NCBI GenBank assembly: GCA_937906915.1
Contig: CALCUU010000273.1
Span: 1-5,915 of the forward strand
DNA: 5,915 bases
Source of the DNA: an uncultured Phascolarctobacterium sp.
Lineage (GTDB): Bacteria; Bacillota; Negativicutes; Acidaminococcales; Acidaminococcaceae
Direction: 5' to 3'
Under the pieces are notes generated by a model. The model was not told the origin of the DNA, did not search any database, and saw nothing but the letters and a program-made list of their open reading frames with translations. Below are positions 1 to 5,648 of the stretch, in pieces; position 1 is the stretch's first letter; each line of letters opens with the position of its first letter. The translations under genes were made by a program, and so were the position numbers.

Positions 1-445
1 GGACTTAGAAATTGCCGACAAAGCAATTGAAGCAGTTGATTTGCCCGTAGAGGTAAGTGATGTGCCTTGTGAAAAATGTGGCAGGCTGATGGTTATTAAG
101 GAAGGTCGTTTTGGCAAGTTCCTAGCTTGCCCCGGTTTCCCCGAATGTCGTAATGCTAAACCCATCTTGAAAAAGATTGGTATTAAATGCCCGGTTTGCG
201 GTGGCGACATCATCGAGCGTAAAACTAAAACCAGAAGAACCTTCTACGGTTGTGAAAATTATTCCAAAGATAAAAGTGGTTGCAGCTTCATCTCTTGGGA
301 TAGACCTACCGAAGAAAAATGCTCCCAATGTGGTGGTATGCTGCTGGAGCATTTTGAAAAGACCGGTAGAAAAAAACTTTATTGTGTAAATCAGGAATGC
401 CCCAACAGCAAACCTGTTAGAAAGGTAAGCAAAACTAATGCATAA
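1..445 (+). CDS. topA: DNA topoisomerase I, C-terminal zinc-ribbon part (5' end outside window)
   Basis: This is the last 147 codons of a type IA topoisomerase, which relaxes negatively supercoiled DNA. The reading frame is open from base 2, so the gene continues upstream; the TTG at base 41 is an internal leucine codon, not a start. Only the C-terminal DNA-binding tail is present. It holds three four-cysteine zinc ribbons: CEKCG...CPGFPEC (bases 68-148), KCPVCGG...GCENY...GC (about 188-283) and KCSQCGG...YCVNQEC (about 320-400). The active-site tyrosine and the TOPRIM domain would lie upstream and are not visible. The TAA stop (443-445) overlaps the trmFO start, as expected for the conserved topA-trmFO pair of Firmicutes. 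The identification rests on the zinc-ribbon pattern, the GRFGKFLACPGFPEC motif and the neighbour. All cysteines are intact. Confidence 0.93.
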   Translation, partial: DLEIADKAIEAVDLPVEVSDVPCEKCGRLMVIKEGRFGKFLACPGFPECRNAKPILKKIGIKCPVCGGDIIERKTKTRRTFYGCENYSKDKSGCSFISWDRPTEEKCSQCGGMLLEHFEKTGRKKLYCVNQECPNSKPVRKVSKTNA

Positions 446-1757
446 ACCTATACATGTAATCGGTGCCGGACTTGCTGGTAGTGAAGCAACCTGGCAAATA
501 GTTAAATATGGTATCCCCGTAATCCTTCACGAAATGCGTCCTGTAAAAAGCAGTGCTGCCCATAAAACCAATTACTTCGCTGAATTGGTGTGCAGCAACA
601 GCCTGCGCGCAGGTAATATTGAAAACGCAGTAGGCTTGCTCAAGGAAGAGATGCGTCGTCTTGGCTCCCTCATTATGCAGCAGGCAGACGCTCATCAAGT
701 TCCTGCAGGCGGTGCTCTTGCTGTAGACCGCGAAGGCTTTGCGGCAAGCATTACTGAAATCGTAACTAATCACCCGCTGGTAACTGTTGTACACGAAGAA
801 GTAACAGACCTTGCCAGCTTGGAAGGTACTGTTATAGTAGCAAGTGGTCCTTTAACTTCTGACGCACTTTTTGCCAACATTAAGGAGATGCTTCAAGAAG
901 ATTATTTCTATTTCTTTGACGCAGCAGCTCCTATCGTAGCAGCAGATTCCTTAAACTACGACAAGGTTTACCGTGCATCCCGTTACGACAAAGGCGATGC
1001 TGATTATTTGAACTGCCCCTTTGAAACTAAGGAAGAGTACCTTGCCTTCTGGGAAGCTTTGAAAACAGCAGAGCTTGCTCCCGTAAAAGAATTTGAAAAG
1101 GAAGTTTTCTTTGAAGCTTGCATGCCCATTGAAGAAATGGCAAGCAGGGGAGAAGACACCATGCGTTTCGGTCCCTTAAAGCCCGTTGGCTTGGTAGACC
1201 CTCGCACTGGTAAAGAGGCTTATGCCGTTGTACAACTGCGTCAAGATAACGCAGCTGCTTCCTTATATAATATTGTAGGCTTCCAAACTCACCTTAAATG
1301 GCCGGAACAAAAACGTGTCTTTGGCATGATTCCCGGTTTGGAAAACGCAGAGTTCGTCCGCTACGGTGTAATGCATAAGAACACCTATATGAATTCTCCT
1401 CAACTTTTGGATAACAAGTTTAACCTGCGTAGCGACAAGCGCTTCTATTTTGCAGGACAAATGACTGGCGTAGAAGGCTATGTGGAATCTGCGGCAAGCG
1501 GTTTGATGGCAGGCTTACACGCTGCTCGTGCTGCCCTTGAACTTGATGCAGTAGAATTCCCCTCTGAAACTGCTCACGGTGCATTGGCAAATTACATCAG
1601 CAACCCCGATGTAAAAGAGTTCCAACCCATGAACATTAACTTCGGTTTGATTCCGCCCTTGACCCAACGTATCCGTAAGAAACGCGAAAAGAACGCTATG
1701 ATTGCTGCTCGTGCGTTGGAACACTTAGCTGAACTCAAGGAGAAGCATAAAATCTAA
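438..1757 (+). CDS. trmFO: Methylenetetrahydrofolate--tRNA-(uracil-54-C5)-methyltransferase TrmFO (Gid)
   Basis: This 439-residue cytoplasmic flavoenzyme makes ribothymidine at tRNA position 54, using 5,10-methylenetetrahydrofolate as carbon donor and FADH2 as reductant. The length matches the family. Visible marks are the N-terminal Rossmann FAD motif VIGAGLAGSEA (residues 7-17), HEMRPVK (31-37), the FAELVCSNSLR motif with Cys52, VPAGGALAVDR (88-98), FFEACMPIEEM with Cys228, YNIVGFQTHLKWPEQK in the middle, and the FAD-binding AGQMTGVEGYVESAASG near residue 340. Cys52 and Cys228 correspond to the two functional cysteines known in the Bacillus enzyme, so it should be active. The ATG lies inside the topA stop region (8-base overlap) with a modest AAAGG 12 bases upstream. 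That implies translational coupling to topA and no promoter of its own. It ends 66 bases before a strong terminator. Confidence 0.97.
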   Translation: MHKPIHVIGAGLAGSEATWQIVKYGIPVILHEMRPVKSSAAHKTNYFAELVCSNSLRAGNIENAVGLLKEEMRRLGSLIMQQADAHQVPAGGALAVDREGFAASITEIVTNHPLVTVVHEEVTDLASLEGTVIVASGPLTSDALFANIKEMLQEDYFYFFDAAAPIVAADSLNYDKVYRASRYDKGDADYLNCPFETKEEYLAFWEALKTAELAPVKEFEKEVFFEACMPIEEMASRGEDTMRFGPLKPVGLVDPRTGKEAYAVVQLRQDNAAASLYNIVGFQTHLKWPEQKRVFGMIPGLENAEFVRYGVMHKNTYMNSPQLLDNKFNLRSDKRFYFAGQMTGVEGYVESAASGLMAGLHAARAALELDAVEFPSETAHGALANYISNPDVKEFQPMNINFGLIPPLTQRIRKKREKNAMIAARALEHLAELKEKHKI

Positions 1758-1823
1758 GCAAGTTCTTTGCAAAAATCTTTAGCGAAAAGCAATTTAAAAT
1801 TTTTAGATACTATTGACTAGTAT

Positions 1824-1858
1824 AAAAGAGTGCGTTGTAAAACAGGCGCACTCTTTTT
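1824..1858 (+). terminator. Intrinsic terminator of the topA-trmFO unit
   Basis: A perfect 10-bp stem, AAAGAGTGCG (1825-1834) with CGCACTCTTT (1847-1856), encloses a 12-base loop and runs into a TTTTT tract. It can be extended by one A-T pair. It lies 66 bases after the trmFO stop and separates that gene from the xerC promoter. Confidence 0.9.
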
Positions 1859-1934
1859 GTTTGCAAAAACATTTTTTAAGGAAGAAATATTGTACACTTT
1901 ACACTTTTGGTTTACAATTACAGTAAAAATTTTC

Positions 1935-1963
1935 TTGAACGTGTATGATAATTGTGTTAGTAT
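1935..1963 (+). promoter_or_regulatory. Probable promoter of xerC-codY
   Basis: TTGAAC (1935-1940, 4/6 to the sigma-A -35) and TAGTAT (1958-1963, 4/6 to the -10) are 17 bp apart, just upstream of the xerC ribosome site and downstream of the trmFO terminator. An overlapping TATTAT at 1961-1966 is a better -10 hexamer but would need a 20-bp spacer. A CodY-box-like sequence (1928-1942) overlaps the -35. The boxes are only moderate matches, so the exact start point is uncertain. Confidence 0.5.
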
Positions 1964-1972
1964 TATGAACGT

Positions 1973-1978
1973 GAGGAG
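1973..1978 (+). promoter_or_regulatory. xerC ribosome binding site
   Basis: GAGGAG at 1973-1978 decides the start codon. The in-frame TTG at 1981 is only 2 bases away, too close to be used, whereas the ATG at 1990 is 11 bases away, slightly long but workable. The ATG is therefore preferred. Confidence 0.7.
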
Positions 1979-1989
1979 TTTTGTACACA

Positions 1990-2898
1990 ATGAATAATGC
2001 TCAACAAAATTTTGTAAAACGTTTTTTAACATACCTTAGCGTTGAAAAAAGCAGCTCTTTACTTACGGTAAATAACTACGAAAAAGACATTAAGAGCTTC
2101 GCAGAATTTCTCATGGAACGCTTTAATGGAGATTTCCACTGGAAGCAGGTTGGACCGCTTGATATTAGAGCATACCTTGCTTTTTTAAATAAGGAAGAGT
2201 ACGCCCGCCGTACCATCGCCAGAAAAATTTCTGCGTTACGCTCCTTCTATAAATATATGGTTCGTGAGAACATTTTGGAGTACAATCCTTTTGCCAAGGT
2301 GCGTACCCCTAAATTGGAAAAGAAGCTTCCGGTTTTCTTAGAAGAGTTTGAAATTAACGAGCTCCTTAATTTGCCAGCTCAGGAAGGCTTGGGATTAAGA
2401 GACCAGGCAATTTTAGAGCTTCTTTATGCAACGGGCTGCCGTGTTTCTGAATTGGTTGGTCTTACCACCATGCGTATAGACTTGAGCAACCAGTTCGTCC
2501 TGCTTTTAGGAAAGGGCAATAAGGAGCGTATTGTTCCTTTGGGAAGCACCTGCTGTAAAGCTGTTAAGAAGTACTATCCTGTGCGTAGCGAGTTGATGGC
2601 AAAATACAACGTGCCTGCCCACGACTACGTGTTTATTAACAATCGTGGTGGCATCTTAACTGATAGAAGTATTAGACGTATTTTAGATAAGTATATAACT
2701 CAGCTTGCTGTTACAAAAAAAGTAAGTCCTCATACAATTAGACACACATTTGCGACGCACCTATTAGACCACGGTGCAGATTTAAGAGCTGTCCAAGAAT
2801 TATTGGGACACGCCAATTTATCTACGACGCAAATTTATACCCATGTTACTACGGAGCGCATTGCTTCTGTTTATCAGAAGAATCACCCCAGAGCATGA
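1990..2898 (+). CDS. xerC: Site-specific tyrosine recombinase XerC (CodV type)
   Basis: This 302-residue tyrosine recombinase normally acts with a partner Xer protein at dif to resolve chromosome dimers before division. The N-terminal SAM-like core-binding domain spans about residues 5-90 (SARLRSFYKYM-like segment, here ISALRSFYKYM). The catalytic domain follows from about 110 to 295. All six catalytic positions are present: Arg151 in ATGCRVSEL, Lys175 in LLGKGNKER, His248 and Arg251 in SPHTIRHTFATHLL, His274 in LLGHANLSTTQ, and the nucleophile Tyr283 in IYTHV. The length is standard for XerC/XerD. Its position between trmFO and codY is that of Bacillus codV, which supports xerC rather than an integrase. 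No dif-like site was recognised in the window. The start is the ATG at 1990, chosen from ribosome-site spacing. It is co-transcribed with codY, 19 bases downstream. Confidence 0.93.
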   Translation: MNNAQQNFVKRFLTYLSVEKSSSLLTVNNYEKDIKSFAEFLMERFNGDFHWKQVGPLDIRAYLAFLNKEEYARRTIARKISALRSFYKYMVRENILEYNPFAKVRTPKLEKKLPVFLEEFEINELLNLPAQEGLGLRDQAILELLYATGCRVSELVGLTTMRIDLSNQFVLLLGKGNKERIVPLGSTCCKAVKKYYPVRSELMAKYNVPAHDYVFINNRGGILTDRSIRRILDKYITQLAVTKKVSPHTIRHTFATHLLDHGADLRAVQELLGHANLSTTQIYTHVTTERIASVYQKNHPRA

Positions 2899-2917
2899 AT
2901 AAAAAGGGGAGAAATGA

Positions 2918-3508
2918 ATGGAACTATTAAAAAAGTCTAGAAAAATTAACGAGCTTTTACAAATGTCAGATAAGGTAGATTTTCTTGTAATCGCCCAGTT
3001 GCTAGAACAATTGCTTGAAGCAAAGGTTGCTATCTTAGCAAATACTAATGGACCTATTGATGAAAACGCTACCGTTGTACCCATTTTCGGTAGAGGCGAA
3101 CGTCTTGGCTCCTTAGTCATTGCCAAAGCAAGCGGCGATGTTACTAATGAAGACTTGCTTCTTGTGGAGCAGGCAGCAGTTGCCATTGGCTTTGAGCTTC
3201 TTCGCGAGCGTGAAGCTGTAGCCCAAGAAGAAGCACGCAAAAGATTGATGGTGAAGATTGCTTTCTCCACTTTGTCTTATTCTGAACTGGAAGCTATCGT
3301 TAATATTTTAGGCGAGCTTGAAGGTAACGAAGGTCTTTTGGTTGCATCCAAAATTGCAGATAGAGTTGGCATCACTCGCTCTGTAATCGTAAACGCTCTT
3401 CGTAAATTTGAAAGCGCAGACTTGATTGAAACAAGGTCCTTGGGTATGAAAGGCACCTTCATCAAAGTTAAAAATGAGTTCCTTTTTGACGAGCTCCATA
3501 AAAAATAA
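2918..3508 (+). CDS. codY: Shortened CodY global transcriptional regulator (GAF region mostly missing)
   Basis: CodY is the Firmicutes regulator that represses nitrogen and amino-acid genes when branched-chain amino acids and GTP are abundant. This copy has 196 residues, against about 259 in Bacillus. The N-terminus (MELLKKSRKINELLQ) and the C-terminal half align well: TVVPIFGRGERLGSLV (52-67), the linker helix (about 95-115), STLSYSELEAI (117-127), and the winged helix-turn-helix ASKIADRVGITRSVIVNALR (143-162), identical to the recalled B. subtilis sequence. RSLGMKGTFIKV (173-184) forms the wing. Between about residues 42 and 51 some 58-60 residues are replaced by a short NTNGPIDEN-like linker. 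In B. subtilis that stretch carries most of the isoleucine/valine pocket. The frame is clean, so this is an in-frame shortening, not a frameshift. A strong ribosome site (AAGGGGAG, 2904-2911) precedes the ATG by 6 bases. DNA binding is very likely; effector response is doubtful. Confidence 0.92.
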   Translation: MELLKKSRKINELLQMSDKVDFLVIAQLLEQLLEAKVAILANTNGPIDENATVVPIFGRGERLGSLVIAKASGDVTNEDLLLVEQAAVAIGFELLREREAVAQEEARKRLMVKIAFSTLSYSELEAIVNILGELEGNEGLLVASKIADRVGITRSVIVNALRKFESADLIETRSLGMKGTFIKVKNEFLFDELHKK

Positions 3509-3513
3509 AACTA

Positions 3514-3547
3514 AAGCCAAAGGCACGTACCTTTGGCTTAAATTTTT
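3514..3547 (+). terminator. Intrinsic terminator of xerC-codY
   Basis: A 10-bp perfect stem, AAGCCAAAGG (3514-3523) with CCTTTGGCTT (3530-3539), has a 6-base loop. It is followed by AAA and TTTTT, and begins 5 bases after the codY stop. Confidence 0.88.
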
Positions 3548-3554
3548 CCTATAA

Positions 3555-3583
3555 CTGGCAAAAATTACTGAATGTGTTATAAT
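3555..3583 (+). promoter_or_regulatory. Extended -10 promoter of the crotonase gene
   Basis: A perfect TATAAT (3578-3583) is preceded by TG at 3575-3576 (TGTTATAAT, an extended -10). A CTGGCA -35 (3555-3560, 4/6) lies 17 bp upstream. The start of transcription would be near 3590, giving a leader of about 28 bases. The core AATGTGTTATAATGAACT (3571-3588) recurs exactly in front of the merR gene on the other strand. Confidence 0.8.
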
Positions 3584-3601
3584 GAACTTAGATTATTAGA
3601 C

Positions 3602-3607
3602 AGGGAG
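3602..3607 (+). promoter_or_regulatory. Ribosome binding site of the crotonase gene
   Basis: AGGGAG lies 10 bases before the ATG at 3618. The in-frame GTG at 3609 is one base from this site and cannot be the start, so the protein begins MENAVLYAVENN. Confidence 0.7.
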
Positions 3608-3617
3608 TGTGTTACAC

Positions 3618-4394
3618 ATGGAAAATGCTGTATTGTATGCTGTAGAAAATAATATTGCTACTATTACCTTGAACCGTCCGTCCAGCCTCAACTCTATGAA
3701 CGACGCTTTGATTGACGGTATTCACGAAGCACTTGACAAGGTGCAAGCTGACGCAGAAGTAAAATGCGTTGTATTGACCGGTAATGGTAAAGCATTTTGT
3801 GCGGGCGGCGACTTGCCCTTCCTTGAAACCATTGACAATGTAGCTGATAAAAAAGCTTTCATCGCTAAAGTAGGTGACGTTGCAAAACGTATCACCACCA
3901 TTGAAAAACCTTTCATCTGCATGATTAACGGTGTTACTGCAGGTGCAGGCGTTAACCTGATGCTCTCCTGCGATTTGATTTATGCAACTGCTAAAGCAAA
4001 ATTTGCTCAAAGCTTCGCAAAAGTTGGTCTTATTCCTGACTGCGGCGGCTTGTACTTCCTGCCCAAAGCTTGTGGCGTACATAAAGCTAAAGAATTGATG
4101 TTTACTGCTGACTTGATTGACGCAGCAACTGCAGAAAAAATTGGTATGCTCAATCACATATGCGCAGAAGAAGAATTGAAAGACGCTGTTTACGCAATGG
4201 CAGCTCGCTTGGCTGCAAGCGCACCGCTTTCCATTGGTCTTATCAAAAAATATTTGAACAACACCGCTTTGACCTTGGACGAAGTGCTTGCTATCGAAGA
4301 AACTACTCAACCCTTGCTCATGGGTAGCGAAGACTGCAAAGAAGGCATCACTGCATTCAAAGAAAAACGTAATCCTGTTTTCAGCGGTAAATAA
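3618..4394 (+). CDS. Crotonase-superfamily enoyl-CoA isomerase, PaaG-like
   Basis: This 258-residue crotonase-fold acyl-CoA enzyme is of normal family length. The oxyanion-hole segments are visible: GKAFCAGGDL (57-66) and NGVTAGAGVNLMLSCD (104-119). True enoyl-CoA hydratases carry two catalytic glutamates. At the matching positions this protein has Asn113 (AGVNLM, where crotonase has CEL) and Phe133 (FAQSFAKVG, where crotonase has FGQPE). It instead has Asp141 in GLIPDCGG, the acid used by PaaG and dienoyl-CoA isomerases, and a C-terminus (KEGITAFKEKRNPVFSGK) close to PaaG. The inferred reaction is a double-bond shift in an acyl-CoA, not water addition. The substrate is unknown; no paa or beta-oxidation genes are next to it. 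It stands alone between its own promoter and terminator. Automatic annotation would probably call it enoyl-CoA hydratase. The superfamily is certain, the isomerase role probable. Confidence 0.85.
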   Translation: MENAVLYAVENNIATITLNRPSSLNSMNDALIDGIHEALDKVQADAEVKCVVLTGNGKAFCAGGDLPFLETIDNVADKKAFIAKVGDVAKRITTIEKPFICMINGVTAGAGVNLMLSCDLIYATAKAKFAQSFAKVGLIPDCGGLYFLPKACGVHKAKELMFTADLIDAATAEKIGMLNHICAEEELKDAVYAMAARLAASAPLSIGLIKKYLNNTALTLDEVLAIEETTQPLLMGSEDCKEGITAFKEKRNPVFSGK

Positions 4395-4410
4395 AATTTA
4401 ATAGTCAAAT

Positions 4411-4426
4411 TGTTTCACGTGAAACA
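4411..4426. other. parS: parS centromere-like ParB (Spo0J) binding site
   Basis: TGTTTCACGTGAAACA is a perfect 16-bp palindrome and an exact match to the known bacterial parS consensus TGTTNCACGTGAAACA. ParB loads here, spreads, and recruits ParA and SMC for chromosome segregation. The site lies in the non-coding gap between two convergent genes, 16 bases after the crotonase stop. There is no T-tract after it, and a separate true terminator follows, so it is not a terminator. parS sites cluster near the replication origin, so the window is probably origin-proximal (inference). Confidence 0.93.
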
Positions 4427-4442
4427 TTTATTGCAAATTAAA

Positions 4443-4480
4443 AGACCAGCTTCCGTTTTTGGAGGCTGGTCTAAATTTTT
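4443..4480. terminator. Bidirectional terminator between convergent genes
   Basis: A 12-bp stem, AGACCAGCTTCC (4443-4454) with GGAGGCTGGTCT (4461-4472), has one G·T wobble and a 6-base GTTTTT loop. On the plus strand it is followed by AAATTTTTT, ending the crotonase transcript. On the minus strand it is followed by TTTAATTT and begins 7 bases after the merR stop, so it probably serves both genes. Confidence 0.88.
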
Positions 4481-5340
4481 TACTGAACCTTTTTAACTTG
4501 CAGAAATACTTTGTTAATGTAATTGCTTGGGTCGTTATGAAGCAAATGATTTTCAATGGGGAGGACGTAAACGTCGCCTACAGCTTGCAAATCGTTAGCT
4601 TTTAAAAATTGCTCAATGTTTTTGGAAACGGTCTGTGCGTTTTCGTAGAAGGTTCCCTTAAAATAAACCTCAACGTACAAACCGACAGGCAGGGTGCGAT
4701 ATTCACAGCCTTCTTCTGATTCTTCAGGTTCCTCATATTTATCAGGAGCGTAGGAGAAAAAGGCGATGGTGTTGCGCAACGGCTTGTGGCTCAAAAAAGC
4801 CTCGCGGTCAATTATCCAGCCAACAGTTTTATCAAGGACGTTATTATCCTCAAAGGTTTGCTCTGCGTGACGGGTAAAGAGCATAACTCTATCCTTGCCA
4901 TTGTAGGCATCAGTGGTAAGGGTTGCGCACAGCTTGCGCTCCTTACGCCAAGTAAGCAAGGGTTGGGTAAAGGGAGTTTGCTTTTCTACACTGATGTTAG
5001 CAGAAAAAGCATTGATTATTTTTAAAATCTCTTGGTTTTCCCTAATAATCTCTTCACTTTCCTTACGTTTGCTCTCTAAAATTTCTACGAAGTCTTCTTT
5101 GGAGCGATTGTTTAAATATTGCTTGATAAGAGCAATGCTAATGTTCAAGGAACGTAAGCGCAGAATTACTTCCAAATCCATATACTGGTTCATATTGTAA
5201 TGTCTGTATCCGTTTTCACTTACAAAGGCAGGAGAGAATAAACCCATTCTATCGTAATAGAGGAGGGTCTGTTTAGAAATTCCGAATATATTGGCAAGCT
5301 CGCCTGCTGTAAAGTAATGTTGCTTTTCTTCGTTAGTCAT
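4480..5340 (-). CDS. MerR-family transcriptional regulator with BmrR/GyrI-like effector domain
   Basis: This 286-residue protein is built like BmrR. An N-terminal MerR winged helix-turn-helix (about 9-75) holds FTAGELANIFGISKQTLLYYD and the wing GYRHY (44-48). A long dimerisation coiled coil spans about 84-112 (ESKRKESEEIIRENQEILK). A C-terminal domain of about 160 residues (125-286) resembles GyrI-like ligand-binding domains: LPVGLYVEVYFKGTFYENAQ at 217-236, then a final VYVLPIENHLLHND...KVFLQVKK. MerR proteins bind dyads in long promoter spacers and untwist the DNA when a ligand binds. There is no cysteine metal-binding loop after the coiled coil, so a metal sensor is unlikely. A GAGG ribosome site sits just before the ATG. 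A 25-bp dyad upstream of the gene recurs at the divergent receptor promoter, making that gene the likely target. The ligand is unknown. Confidence 0.9.
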   Translation of the reverse strand: MTNEEKQHYFTAGELANIFGISKQTLLYYDRMGLFSPAFVSENGYRHYNMNQYMDLEVILRLRSLNISIALIKQYLNNRSKEDFVEILESKRKESEEIIRENQEILKIINAFSANISVEKQTPFTQPLLTWRKERKLCATLTTDAYNGKDRVMLFTRHAEQTFEDNNVLDKTVGWIIDREAFLSHKPLRNTIAFFSYAPDKYEEPEESEEGCEYRTLPVGLYVEVYFKGTFYENAQTVSKNIEQFLKANDLQAVGDVYVLPIENHLLHNDPSNYINKVFLQVKKVQ

Positions 5341-5355
5341 CTTTTCCTCACGGTT

Positions 5356-5380
5356 AAACTATATAGTAGGTATACAGTTT
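5356..5380. promoter_or_regulatory. Putative MerR operator 1 (own gene)
   Basis: A 25-bp interrupted dyad has AAACTATATA (5356-5365) and TATACAGTTT (5371-5380) separated by GTAGG, with one mismatch between arms. It matches operator 2 at 20 of 25 positions, and the two start exactly 250 bp apart. It lies 16 bases before the merR start codon, downstream of the extended -10 promoter, where binding would block transcription (autorepression, inferred). On the minus strand a TATAGT (5363-5358) inside it could be a second -10, though its -35 is poor. Confidence 0.7.
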
Positions 5381-5406
5381 GCTCATAAAAAATTTTTGTG
5401 TAGTTC

Positions 5407-5412
5407 ATTATA
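5407..5412 (-). promoter_or_regulatory. merR promoter -10 (extended)
   Basis: Read on the minus strand this is TGTTATAAT, a perfect TATAAT with an upstream TG. No good -35 is seen at 16-18 bp (AAAACA at 18 bp is the best). Transcription would begin near 5400 and give a leader of about 60 bases containing operator 1. The surrounding 18 bases (5402-5419) are identical to the core of the crotonase promoter. Confidence 0.65.
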
Positions 5413-5604
5413 ACACATTATTTCAAGCTCTGTTTTCCGAATTGGAGCAATTTGTTAGAAAAACAAGTCATTTATACAGAATTTTGGCTACTATCTGCGT
5501 GAAAATTTCTTCTGGAAATTGAATTGTCTGATAATTAAATATTTCTTTGTAAATTTGAAACTTGATAATTAAAAATCTTTTTTGTGAAGTAGACGACGCC
5601 CTTG

Positions 5605-5635
5605 TTGACTATATAGTAACTATATAGTTTAGAGT
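5605..5635 (+). promoter_or_regulatory. MerR-type promoter of the TonB-receptor gene
   Basis: TTGACT (5605-5610, 5/6) and TAGAGT (5630-5635, 4/6) are separated by 19 bp, rather than the usual 17. A long spacer covered by a dyad is the known signature of promoters activated by MerR-family proteins. Operator 2 covers the -35 and nearly the whole spacer. The transcript would start near 5642, leaving a leader of about 60 bases. Confidence 0.72.
5606..5630. promoter_or_regulatory. Putative MerR operator 2 (receptor gene)
   Basis: Two copies of ACTATATAGT (5608-5617 and 5619-5628) are separated by one base. As each copy is itself a palindrome, the 21-bp unit is symmetric about 5618. Aligned with operator 1 over 25 bp, 20 positions agree. 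AACTATATAGTT (5618-5629) is a perfect 12-bp palindrome. The 11-bp spacing puts both copies on nearly the same face of the helix. Confidence 0.72.
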
Positions 5636-5648
5636 TAGGGTAGAGTTA

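Noticed and set aside
1807..1823. ATACTA-N5-TAGTAT inverted repeat just before the trmFO terminator
   Set aside because: It is short, AT-rich and not placed in a promoter; it resembles the MerR operators only weakly.
1893..1906. Tandem TACACTT repeat upstream of xerC
   Set aside because: It has only two 7-base copies and no clear tie to the promoter; chance is likely in AT-rich spacer DNA.
1758..1989. dif site or CRISPR/IS remnant near xerC
   Set aside because: No 28-bp dif-like dyad, spaced repeats or transposon ends were seen; the region holds a terminator and a promoter.
2818..3270. 150-codon minus-strand frame opposite the end of xerC and the start of codY
   Set aside because: It is a serine-rich antisense shadow across two certain genes and resembles no family.
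3612..4310. Long open frame of 232 codons on the minus strand, opposite the crotonase gene
   Set aside because: It lies wholly antisense to a well-recognised gene, has an odd Cys/Phe/Ser/Val-rich composition and no known motif. It is a codon-bias shadow.
4411..4426. Palindrome after the crotonase stop considered as a terminator
   Set aside because: It is an exact parS match, has no loop and no T-tract, and a proper terminator follows at 4443-4480.
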